Assembly (NCBI GenBank): GCA_019054805.1
Contig: JAHQIY010000008.1
Coordinates: 2,961,501 to 3,025,500, forward strand
Direction of reading: 5' to 3'
Source: Brachionus manjavacas
Lineage: Eukaryota; Rotifera; Eurotatoria; Ploima; Brachionidae
Length of the DNA stretch: 64,000 nt
Shown here in pieces: positions 46,067-55,520 of the stretch. Each line of letters opens with the position of its first letter. Within the stretch, counting starts at the first letter, position 1. Position numbers and translations under genes: made by a program. The notes under the pieces are model-generated. The model was not told where the DNA came from, searched no databases, and saw only the letters and a program-made list of their open reading frames with translations.

Positions 46067-46913
46067 TTATTCCTCATTAACTTTTGGAGCAAGATAATAT
46101 CTCAAATATCCTGCTTCTTCGCTCATTGAATTTAAAGTCTTATATTCGACCACTAAATTGATCAATTAGATAGATTAAAAATTAATTGGCAACAATTTTA
46201 CTTAAAGGCACTTCTTCACCCATGTAAAGAATCACTGTGTTCGATAGAGTTGATGCTTTTGTAAAGTAAATTAAATATCTAAGAGAAAAAGTCAAGCTCA
46301 AAGATTTGGTGATGTTTATTTTAATAGCAAATGCATCTTCATCATTCTCATTTACTGTTGTTCCCAATTTTAAGCGAACATCACCAGTCCCAAGATCACC
46401 CAAAGTTATAAAATTGACACCTTGCTTTCCGCATTTAATTGTAATCGCATCGCCAATTGTAAATAGATCATGGCAAACTTTGCTAAATTCTGCACAAGCC
46501 ATTTCAATTATACAAGAGTATTCTGTATCGGGAATGGAAAGTCGCTCAATGTCCAAATTCATTAGTCTAAGTTCAAAGTTGCCAACTTTGTGACCGCGTC
46601 GCGATTCAAAGCGAAAATTTAATAAATCTCCGGGATCACTGGCATCCAAAATTAAAGTATCGTCATTCATACCACATTTAAGAATTTTAGCCATTGATGC
46701 AATGTTTATCCCAAGTGATAGATTTTTTTCACATCTATACTGTTCAAATAAATTTGATCTGAGATAAAAAGTGACCAACGAAACATGGGAAGAGTCCATT
46801 GCTTGTAGGTGTATTCCGTTTTCATCACAATCTAAAATGGCCTCTGAAATCAAGTCCTTAATTGCTTCAATGATTTTTTTCAAAAGTCCTGCTTGCTTTA
46901 TTACAGCATTCAT
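46067..46913 (-). CDS. PCNA: Proliferating cell nuclear antigen
   Basis: Two exons (46913-46202 and 46152-46067) joined across a 49-nt intron give 265 aa (human 261). PCNA is the trimeric sliding clamp that tethers DNA polymerases and repair factors to DNA. The sequence shows the N-terminal clamp fold (LLKKIIEAIKDLISEAILDC, IHLQAMDSSHVSLVTFYLRS), the interdomain connector region (NLDIERLSIPDTEYSCII) and the second fold ending with YLIYFTKASTLSNTVILYM. Exon 2 supplies PLMVEYK then GYLRYYLAPKVNEE. The reading frame runs on past the donor to a false stop, so the exon 1 frame alone would give a truncated protein missing the C-terminal strand and the conserved LAPK segment. Length and all signature blocks are intact. 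Confidence 0.97.
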
Positions 46914-48042
46914 ATTTTAGAATTTTTTCACTTTTAAAAATAGAAATTTTTTTTTAGAATTGTTTGAATAAATTTTTATTAAAAAATACCATTAGCCTTA
47001 GTTTTTACATGAATTTAAAATCAAGAATTTTAATATTCTTAAATTCTGTCTGTTGAAGTGATACAAATTTTTATTTATATTCTAATTTATTCTATGCTGC
47101 ACAAATTCGGTAATTATTAGAATGTATTTTTGTATATGAAAATTTGCTAGAATACTGCGTAAAAAACCCTGGAGAGTGGTCAAAATTGGTTGTCTAAAAT
47201 TTCATTATAAATAGAATAAAGTTTTGATCTCATCAAGATAAAATGATGAAAATTTTACAGTTGGTGTGAAATTTTTTAAAAATATATATTTTTGCTTGTT
47301 CTAGACTCATGAATGACCCATAGTTTAAGGCTTTCTTTTTAATCATTTTGTAGAGAATTTTATCCTGATTAAAGTTAACTATAATTTTTTTCTTTGTAGG
47401 CTTTTTCGAGATTCCATGATAATAAAGCCAAAATTAATACACTGAGGCGCAATTTTTAAAAAAAATATTATCAGTTGTGACTCCCGATTTAACTTTGCTC
47501 GGTTAATTTAATTTTTAATTTACAATTATTTGAAATGTTGTTTTATTTTGCAATTTTTTTAGATGATATTAGAGTCCTACTAAAACACTGACCACTTCTT
47601 TTACAAATAAAAAATATTTTTAAAAGTTTAAACGTGTCATTTAAGTTTAGAATTTTCTTTACTTTTTGATAATTAAATAAGTTTTTTCAGAGATGTTTAT
47701 TTTTTTTGAAAATTAAACTTTTTTTATATTTTTAAAAACTGCCCCCTACTGACCCACAATTTTTTTTTGCGATTGAAACCCATTTTTCTTGAGAATTTCA
47801 TGAGCTTTCAAAAAATGTGTCCAGAAAGAATTGTTTTTATGATATTACAAAAAAATATTTTTAACTTAAGAAATTTAATTTTGATTGTAATATGGCAAAT
47901 TTAACTTTTTTTGAAATTTGAAATTACGGTGTTTCATTAAAACTCAATATTTAAGCATTATAAAATTTGATATTCAACTACGCAATTATTTTAAATCCTG
48001 AGGCGCAATTATTAATAAACATTATTTGTAATGACTTCTAAT
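46914..48042. other. PCNA-TTLL9 spacer
   Basis: Same-strand spacer of 1.1 kb. It holds a 60-bp direct repeat: copy 1 at 47442-47507 and copy 2 at 47998-48058, the latter overlapping the TTLL9 stop codon. No other features seen. Confidence 0.5.
47442..47507. repeat. Direct repeat, copy 1 (pair with 47998-48058)
   Basis: Starts CTGAGGCGCAATTTTTAA and ends TTTAACTTTGCTCGGTT. The second copy starts CTGAGGCGCAATTATTAA and ends TTTAAGTCTGTTCGGTT. The two agree at roughly three quarters of positions over some 60 bp. Confidence 0.6.
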
Positions 48043-48058
48043 TTAAGTCTGTTCGGTT
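47998..48058. repeat. Direct repeat, copy 2, overlapping TTLL9 end
   Basis: The repeat runs into the last codons of TTLL9: on the minus strand its end encodes ...TEQT-stop. Either the repeat supplied the current stop codon, or copy 1 is a duplicate of the TTLL9 3' end. Confidence 0.55.
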
Positions 48059-50928
48059 TTTTGAGTCTTTCGATTCAAAAGAATTCGCCGATATAACTTT
48101 TTGAGCTGTTCATTCCTATCATTATAACAGCCTTAATAAAAAATAAAATTTTTCAACCAAAGTTATTAATCTTTTTCAAAATTTACCGAGAAAGCTGTTC
48201 AGTCTTGATTGTTCAGTGTTGCAATCCTCAATAACCACTGGGCCGTCATTCCATATTAAATCAAAACCTCCAACTCTCTTCTCTTTTCCATTCAACCTTA
48301 AACAATTCATTTGAAAAAAAAATCCTAAAATCAAGAGCCCTTTGTTACCTATTTTCCATATCAACTATAGTAAGGGTGTCATCTAATAACCGGAACTTTA
48401 ACTCATAATCTTCCTGACTACTGGCAGTCAAAGCGGGAGAAGCGTTTATTTCGATTAACCATCTAATCAAAATAATTAGTGATTAGTGGCTATAAAAAAG
48501 GTTTTGAAGTTTTACGGTTTTAGATCTGAATCTAAAAGAATGTCGTATCCGTAAAGCTCAAAGCAATGCTTATCATTTATTATGGTTTTTTGGACACTTT
48601 GTAAACTTTTTATAAATATGTCATCCATGAGCCTAAACATTGTCTCAACTTCTCCGAGTCCATGTTTGGCAATCAGATATTGTCTCAAATTTTGCATTGA
48701 CCATTTGGCACCTTTATCAGGGTCATAGTTTGGAGCTTGCTTTTGAATGGCATTATTTGTTATATGAACATCTAAAATAATTAAAAAAATTATTTAAATA
48801 CATACCGTAAACTCGTTTAGGACTTTAAGAGTAAAACCCAAATCCAACTTTTTTTCTTTTAGATAGGGCTGGTAGTTCGGTTAGACATCTTAAACCGGTC
48901 CCGTAACCGGTTAAAAATTTTTAGTTGGTTTTAGAACAGGTTAGGATGTGTAACCAGTTCCATTAACCAGTTAAAAAATTTAATCGGTTACGGAACCGGT
49001 TTATAAATTCTAACCGGCTACATAACCGGTTAAAGTTTGTCTTAACCGGATTTATGAATAAAAAATTCAAAAAATTTTAGATAAAAACTTTATTGATAAA
49101 TCTTTAAGCTTAAACATGAAATAAAAGTTATTAAACAAAATCAATCAATTTTTTTACACTTTTCGGGTCTAAAGAAGTTCTATCTTTTGTAACAAAAAGT
49201 CCACCAGCCGAAGAAGTTTGTTCAGATGGAACACTTGAAGGACTTATGCTCAAGTAGAATTTTGCTACTAATTTTATAAAATTCAAATCTTCAATTCTTC
49301 ACTTTCATATCTTGTTAAAAATTTAACTCAAGAAATTAATGTTCCTTTTTAACCGGTTAGAAACGGTTTCATAACTGCTTAGGATTTTTAACCGGCAACT
49401 AAATTTGGTTATAAATTGTAATCGGGTCTGAAACCGGTTTCAATATTTTAACCGGCTACATTAATCGGCTTTGATTTAAAACCGATTAAAATTTTAACCG
49501 GTTTAGAACCGTTTTTTTTAACCGATCTACCAGCCCTACTTTTAGAGTTAATTACATAGTTTCTATATATTAACAATTAAATTGCTAGAAAATACCTTGA
49601 ATATGGGATATTTTCCAAAAATTACTCTAACAAAAAAATTGTCTTTGCTCTCATAAAATAAAAAATTAAAAAATATTGAAGGTATTTTCTAGATAAATCA
49701 ATTTTAATTTTTATAACATAGAAACTATGTAATTAACTCTAAAAGAAAAAAAGTTGGATTTGGGTATTACTCTTAGAGTCCTCAACACGAGTTTACGGTA
49801 AATGAATATCCTAATAAAACATTACAAGTATCTCCAATGCTATTTAATGAAAATCTGGTCCCGGATAACCGAGCGAACCCTTCTCTATAGAGATATGCTC
49901 TGAGCGGGTTAAACTTTAAAAAAAATTATTTTTTATTTAAACTTTTTTTTTAATTTACCGTAGTCACAAGTACATAAATCCTCATGTCAAATTTTTTGCC
50001 TCCAATTAAATATGGATTGGACAGATAACGCTGCACAACATAAATTTCAGGAGGATCCTTAGACAGATCATTTAACTTTTCAGCATTCTTATTTTCACCC
50101 TTGGAAAATAATCTGAAATCAAACTAAGCAACACCAACAAAAATTTACTTTTTTCCAATCAGTTATATCCTTTAGATCAGTAAACAAAAAAATTCCTTTT
50201 CCTTGTGCACGGCCAGCTGGTTTCATAATCCAAATGGTGCCTGGTTTTCGCTTGAACTCTTCAACAAACATGTGATATTCAGACTTAAAAAAAAATAGGC
50301 TGGTGTTCCAAAATAAAAATAGAATCAATACTGGAAGGACAAAAGTTGTCGGAAAAAAATCCCATTTTAGTGATTCAACTTTGTTCTGATCTCTTTCGTA
50401 TTGTCTTTTAAACCTTTTTAAGTTTTTTACCATCAAGTCTTTTCGAGTTAATTCATAGTGATTGCGAAAATGGTTAATTCTCATGTGCTCTTCAAAGTAG
50501 CCTTGGTCAAACAGCTCTTTCATTGAACCCACATCTACCCAATAAAAATCCCATTCATCATTCGGACTAAAATAAACATTTTTATATTTTGTTTGTTAAT
50601 TTTGTTTTAATACTCCGTCACTTCTATCCAGCCGCGACTTTTTAGAACATCTAGCATTGTGTTTTGTAGGAAACATCGGAATTTTATAGGGCGATCTGTA
50701 ATGCCTCGGCGCAAAGGTTTAGAAAAAGGAATAATAATATTTGAATTATTGGCTATCATTTGTTGATAAAAAGAGCTAAATGAGGACCCTGAGCTGGAAG
50801 TTGATGTTTGGCTAGTTGAGGTTGCCGATGACTGATTGCCTGTCCCCTATGAAATTTTCAAATTCATTTTGGCAATTCAATATTTATCAAATTACTTTAA
50901 TAGGGATATTCTGTTGTTTTTGATTCAT
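48043..50928 (-). CDS. TTLL9: Tubulin polyglutamylase-type ligase TTLL9
   Basis: Ten exons (50928-50896, 50846-50614, 50566-50332, 50283-50149, 50099-49959, 49913-49826, 48771-48516, 48462-48349, 48296-48187, 48131-48043) give 477 aa (human 439). TTLL9 adds glutamate chains to tubulin in cilia and flagella. The ATP-grasp core is complete: [167 protein letters not shown]. The tail [14 protein letters not shown] then [16 protein letters not shown] matches TTLL9 rather than TTLL1. A Ser/Thr-rich insert ([19 protein letters not shown]) near the N-terminus is extra. Intron 6 carries nested transposons. The 33-nt first exon is the least certain. Confidence 0.93.
48805..49798. mobile_element. TA-flanked long-TIR element (Tc1/mariner-like MITE), interrupted
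   Basis: The outer ends are CCGTAAACTCG (48805 on) and CGAGTTTACGG (to 49798), each bordered by TA, as expected for Tc1/mariner-type insertion. The arms agree for about 120 bp (ACCCAAATCCAACTTTTTTT, GTTAATTACATAGTTTCTAT, GAAAATACCTT) once the hAT-like insertion at 48864-49538 is taken out. The element without the insertion is about 310 bp and has no coding capacity. It sits in TTLL9 intron 6; without it, that intron would be about 58 nt, normal for this genome. Confidence 0.85.
48864..49538. mobile_element. hAT-like non-autonomous element nested in the MITE
   Basis: Ends are TAGGGCTGGTAGTTCGGTTA and, inverted, TAACCGATCTACCAGCCCTA. It is flanked by perfect 8-bp direct repeats CTTTTAGA (48856-48863 and 49539-49546), the target duplication typical of hAT elements. 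The inside is 675 bp without an ORF and is full of AACCGGTT-type words (many copies at 48890-49030 and 49350-49530, both orientations). It lies in the left arm of the older TA-flanked element. Confidence 0.88.
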
Positions 50929-51429
50929 TTATGATCAATTTTTGATTTTTTTTCATCTAATCGTTAATAAAAAGTTTATTAGAAAATAAAGATTTCGAAT
51001 TTATCAATTATTTATTTCCATGGTGATAAATCAAAAAGTTTTTTACTTTGTCTTAAAAAAAAATTTTAAAAAAGTATTTTTTTTTAGTGGCTTGAGTACT
51101 AATAAATTAGAAAAAAAATGAAGGCAACAAAACAAACAAATTTTTGCTTTTTAATAAAAAGATTAAACAAAATACATTATTTTCTATTTAATAGCCCGAC
51201 ATTGAAAAGATCTAATCTCAAACGTTGTCCTTGTTATTAAACTATTGTTTTAAAATGTTTTTATTTTTTTTCTCTTAGTAGCTTAGAAAATTCTTAGAAT
51301 TTTTTAAAAGCAGTTAAAAGATACTTTTATTGAATTTTTCAAAAAAAAAACACGGATGATTAATTTGTATTACAAAGCTTAATAAACTATTTATGTTTTT
51401 GAAGTAGTAGGAGTAGTAGTTTAAACTAC

Positions 51430-51780
51430 AGCTAAGAGGTTATCAAAACATAGGGATGTGTATCAAAACATAGAACTAAAAAAACATTGAAATTATCTGA
51501 CCTCGAAAAACTTAGATAACAAAACATAGAATATTTTTAAACGTGAAAATCAAGTTTTTAGAAAATTAATGGCTGTTAATTGATAGGCCTATTAATTTTT
51601 TGATTATTTTTGCCCTTATTGTCTTTTATTTTTATTTTTTTTTAAATAATTTACCAAATTTAATTCAAATAGCTTGAATTTTTCTATGTTTCTACGTTAA
51701 TTTAAATTCTACTTTTTTTTTTAATTTTTTAATTTTTTACGTTTTTTCACCTTTCTATGTTTTGTTTTGTTTCTAACTCA
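51430..51780. repeat. Inverted repeat of AAAACATAGAA words
   Basis: CAAAACATAG occurs three times at 51,440-51,530, and the opposite-strand form CTATGTTT/CTATGTTTTG occurs at about 51,684 and 51,762. The pieces ACGTGAAAA and ACGTTTTTTCAC are also in inverted order. This suggests a small foldback element; no ends could be fixed. Confidence 0.45.
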
Positions 51781-51805
51781 ACTTAACGACATTAGAAGTA
51801 GAAGT

Positions 51806-52495
51806 GGGAAGCTGGTCCGAGAAAACCGATTTAAAGGAAAATCGATTCGTTTTTGGAACGGTTTTTAGAACCAGCTCAAATTTAAAACTGGTTCAATTTT
51901 GAACAAGAGAAATATTAAGTATTAATTATATATTAAATATTAATATTAAAAATTAAATATTAATATTATATAATATTATATTAATATTAAATATATTCTC
52001 AATTGTTCAATTATTTATTTTATTTATTTGTTTTCTGTACCGAGGAAAAGCTCCTTCAGATTAAAAAAAAAAAAAAGTCAAAATAAAATAAAGTTAAATA
52101 AGATAGAATAAAAATTAAAAAAAAATGTAATAAAATGGTTTAAAATAGAGGAAAATTAATGAAATTGAACTAGAGAGTTAAAGGATACATATTTTTAAAA
52201 ATTAATTGTTCAGGGAAAAAAGAAGTTCAAGTCCAATCGAAAAGTTCAATCGAAAAGATATAAAATTTATAAGGAATAAAAGTTTTTCGATCAAAAATAT
52301 TTTTTTTTACTCTTCGGATATAACCGGTTTAAAACAAACCTGTTTCATAAACCAGTTCGATAAGCAAACCGGTTCCGATAGCAAATAGCAAACCGGTTTC
52401 CCACCAAATTAGAAGAGAGAAGATTGAGAGGAGATGTAGTACAGTATTTCAAAATAGAATACGGTCTTAACATTGTAAACTGGTACAACCCTAAC
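51806..52495. mobile_element. Degraded relative of the AACCGGTT hAT-like element
   Basis: The left side reads GGGAAGCTGGTCCGAGAAAA followed by CCGATTT, and the right side ends AACTGGTACAACCCTA. The right end resembles the inverted end of the element nested in TTLL9 (CTACCAGCCCTA). AACCGG words recur at 52322-52410. The arms are not clean and no target duplication is seen, so the limits are rough. A reversed LINE tail lies inside (52000-52061). Confidence 0.45.
52000..52061 (-). repeat. LINE 3' tail, copy 1
   Basis: On the minus strand this reads TCTGAAGGAGCTTTTCCTCG then GTACAGAAAACAAATAAATA, the same word order as at 53,619-53,680. Confidence 0.6.
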
Positions 52496-52752
52496 TGGAG
52501 TATCTTAAAATAGCAATGATTAAAATAGCACATTTAAATTAGCATAATCAAATTAGCAAAAAATAGCAACTTGGTTTTTTTTCATCAATTAAAATAGCAA
52601 GAAAATTTTATTGTGTTCAACCAAATTTGAAAGAATAAAATAGCAATAGCTGACAAAAAATCATTAACTCTTACAAACGTTATTTTTATTTAATTTTACT
52701 TAACTTTTTTAATTTTTAATTTTACTTAACTTAATTTTTATTTTTTATTTCT

Positions 52753-52800
52753 ATTCTGAAGGAGCTTGAGCTCGGTACAGCTAAAAAATAAATAAAATAA
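52753..52800 (+). repeat. LINE 3' tail, copy 2
   Basis: TTCTGAAGGAGCTTGAGCTC followed by GGTACAGC and an A-rich AATAAATAAAATAATAAAA end, matching 53,619. Confidence 0.65.
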
Positions 52801-52871
52801 TAAAAAAATTAATATAGATTTAACTTATTTAGATAGACGAATATATTGATTGCTTCAATAATCTTAAAATC

Positions 52872-53114
52872 GAGCATGGCTTTGTTACACTTTCCCAGAA
52901 AAATAAACCACTACTTTCTTAAAAAGGTTATTTTTTTCGTTTAAAAGATACAAAACAAGACCTTACTGCCACCAAGAAATTCGGCTGGCGCTGTACTTAC
53001 CCAAGTTGTAGTTCTACTTGTGAAACAAATGGATGTATTGTCGGATCTTCTTATGATGTATTGAAACATAAAGATGATAGTGAGATAATTTTGAACAATT
53101 TTATGATAGTTTGA
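52872..53114 (+). pseudogene. FLYWCH-type zinc-finger fragment
   Basis: One frame reads EHGFVTLSQKNKPLLS, a stop (TAA where GAA is likely), then KGYFFRLKDTKQDLTATKKF and GWRCTYPSCSSTCETNGCIV to a TGA. The aromatic G-Y-F start, W-R-C and Cys-x4-Cys spacing match FLYWCH fingers, which occur in Mutator-like and other transposon proteins. The first of the expected final His pair is present (LKHKDD), the second is replaced. The in-frame stop and the lack of a transposase mean it is a relic. Confidence 0.65.
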
Positions 53115-53618
53115 CTCTTATTCTTGAATATTAATTAACTTTTTTTGGATTGAACACAAATTATTAAATTAGTAATAAATTTTACAGGTAAAGATTTCGA
53201 CCTGGCTATTTTATTCTTGCTATTTAAAACGTGCTAATTTTTTTTTGCTATTTTAAATGTGCTAATTTATTACCTGATCTTATAGTACAGAGCCATCCTA
53301 ACGCTTTAGCGATTGGTCCAGCGAGTAAAATAAAAGAACACAAACATAGAAAATTGAGTGAATCAAATATTTATTTAGACTTTAAAAACTGTCACATTAT
53401 TATACAGTTAACAAATAAATAAATAAATAATAAAATTGCTTACTATTTCTTCTTTTTTTCCTGAAACTTGAACTATTTAAACATGTGCCACATGTAACAA
53501 TCTTTTCCAATTTATATCTTTTCAACTTTCATTTTTTTAGCTTATTTTTTAGCTATTTTGATTCTTTTTTTTTTTTTATCTAATTTTATTATCTTTAATT
53601 TTATTTTATTTTTAACTT

Positions 53619-53680
53619 ATTCTGAAGGAGCTCTAGCTCGGTACAGAAAACAAATAAATAAAAATAAAATAATAAAAACA
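53619..53680 (+). repeat. LINE 3' tail, copy 3
   Basis: TTCTGAAGGAGCTCTAGCTC then GGTACAGAAAACAAATAAAT and further AATAA repeats. It is the clearest copy of the tail family. Confidence 0.65.
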
Positions 53681-53687
53681 AGGCTAT

Positions 53688-53841
53688 TAACTGCGATCTA
53701 AGAGAATTTTTTATTACTAACTGTATCGTCACCATTTGGAATCAACTTCGGCCCACAGTAATTCAATCCAGAACCAAGAATGACTTCAAAGCGAATTACG
53801 ATAAATATAAAAAGGATATAAAAAATCGGCTGTCACAGTGA
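53688..53841 (+). pseudogene. LINE ORF2 C-terminal end
   Basis: The frame reads CDLREFFITNCIVTIWNQLR, then PTVIQSRTKNDFKANYDKYK and KDIKNRLSQ-stop. The order R..FF.NR(I/V)V..WN.L ... S...FK...D is the usual C-terminus of CR1/Jockey-like LINE ORF2 proteins. Everything upstream of about 53,690 is missing. A short 3' tail follows. Confidence 0.65.
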
Positions 53842-54329
53842 AGAAAACCCTCACTCGCAGGATTACTCCTGTTACAGCCTATTAATCTATTGTTATTATT
53901 ATATTATAAAAATATTGATTTACATTAAATTCATGGAAATTTAAAGCCAAATAATCAGTTGACAATGTTAGCGAAATAATCATAATATAAATTTTAGTCA
54001 TTCATTATTAAATTACATATTTTAATAATATTAGAACTATTTCTGAAAAGAGCAATTCAAGAATTATCTTCATCAGACTAAGTTGGCCCACCCATTTGAC
54101 CTATCTCTTCTTTTTTTTGTTAAACAATGAAATTTTAAAATTTTTAATTTATATTAAATGTTTTTTTGTTACCAAAATTTGAATATTTTTTTACTTTTTT
54201 TAAAAATATTTTAATAATAAAAATTGATTAATACTCATCTATATATCTACATTTTTTTAGTTTGGTCCCTTTTGCTGGCTCAATAGGCTCAAATTTTCTC
54301 GTAGTCTCAATTTTATTTTTAATTTTAGA

Positions 54330-55070
54330 TATTCACTAAATGAAATCATAGAGCTTTTTAATTTAATTCTTGGAGAAGGAAGAGTTCCGAAAGCATGGAA
54401 AACTTCGAAAATTACAATGATTGAAAAAAGGCCTCTATTTCACAAAATCTTTTAAAATTACTTTTATAAATTGTATTAATATATTTAGTATAACGAGTTT
54501 CTTAGGAAAGTTACTGGAACGTAAAGTCTTTTCGAGATGATAAAATTTTTTTAAACAAAATTCACTTCTTATCCGAACATCAGATAAACTTTTCTTTTTA
54601 ATTCAAAAAATTTTGGATTCATTTAATAGAAAAAAAGAGTTTACTCTAGGACATTTAAGGTAAATTTGAATGACCACTTGAGCGAAGAATACCAAATAAC
54701 TGCAGGTGTCCCTCAAGGCTCATTAATTAGTCCTCTTTTATTTATTATATATATTAATGACATTATTTTAAATAATAAATACTCTCTGCTTTTAGCAGAT
54801 GATCTAGTTACTCTCCTTATATAGAAAATAAGATAAATAAATACACCAACGAACTAGAACAATGGCTTATTAAGTGGAAAATGAAGATATCAGTTGAAAA
54901 GTCGTGTTCAGTAGTCTTTTCTAGGTACAAAAAAGAGAGTGATAATTTAAACTTAAAAATTTATGGAAACAGAATACTGAGCCAAAAGGAAATCAAGTTT
55001 CTTGAAATTAAATTTGATTCTAAGTTTGATATCCCAGTAGAAGAAATTAAAGTTTTAGTTTGTTTACTTC
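54330..55070 (+). pseudogene. Non-LTR reverse transcriptase relic
   Basis: Blocks occur in the right order: LNEIIELFNLILGEGRVPKA and WKTSKITMIEKRPLF (54340-54450), ITSFLGKLLERKVFSR (54490-54540), SDKLFFLIQKILDSFNRKKE (54580-54640), YQITAGVPQGSLISPLLFII then YINDI (54690-54765), the catalytic LLADDLVTL (54790-54815) and ELEQWLIKWKMKISVEKSCS (54855-54910). Stops, frameshifts and an internal deletion break it. ADD is kept, with Leu-Leu before it instead of the usual Phe/Tyr. It is the longest LINE relic here. Confidence 0.8.
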
Positions 55071-55244
55071 ATTTTTATTTTTATTTTATTTTTTTTTATT
55101 TATTATGTAGGTTTCCTGAGAAATTCTGTGAAAAAATTAAACACGTCAAAGAATGGGTTTTGTGTAATTTAGCACAACATAACAAGACAAAATGATAAAA
55201 AATTGAACAAATTTTTTTTTAAGTTCAAAATTAGTTTTGTAAAT

Positions 55245-55520
55245 GCAACATAATTGCAATCAAAGTCTGCTAGAATTTCAGTTTTCAGCAGAAATTGAAT
55301 TTCAAAATATTCTAGCTAGTGCAATTTGCAGAGATTTTGCACATCATTAGCAGACTTAAACATTTTTTTACTATTTATGTATCACTATTTTTCATTTACA
55401 GAACTAGCTTAAAAACTTGTAAAAAAAAGGGAAAAGCTTTTTTAGAATTAAATTCAGTTCTGTTTTGTTATTTTGTACCAAATTTCAAAAATCCCAAAGA
55501 ATGTATTACATAAATCATCT
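55245..55520. repeat. Dispersed repeat, copy 2 (first copy near 0.8-1.0 kb)
   Basis: Contains AATATTCTAGCTAGTGCAAT and GAGATTTTGCACATCATTAG, matching 827-885. A less similar continuation with TTTCATTTACAGA and TTTGTACCA aligns with 909-990. Confidence 0.6.

Larger units (their letters stand above)
52500..53272. mobile_element. Element bounded by AATAGCA repeats, with FLYWCH relic
   Basis: At 52500-52600 the word TAAAATAGCA and relatives (AAATTAGCA) are repeated; at 53205-53272 the reverse-complement words TGCTATTTTA and GTGCTAATTT appear. The right arm mirrors the left over about 50 bp. Inside lie a LINE tail (52753-52800) and a FLYWCH-type zinc finger pseudogene (52872-53114). It may be one DNA transposon invaded by a LINE tail. 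Confidence 0.5.

Noticed and set aside
46182-46201. PCNA ending at the first in-frame stop (243 aa)
   Set aside because: That end reads into the intron; splicing at 46202/46152 restores the conserved C-terminal strand and family length.
53400-53440. AAATAAATAAAT simple repeat
   Set aside because: Short microsatellite-type tract, common in AT-rich DNA; not informative.
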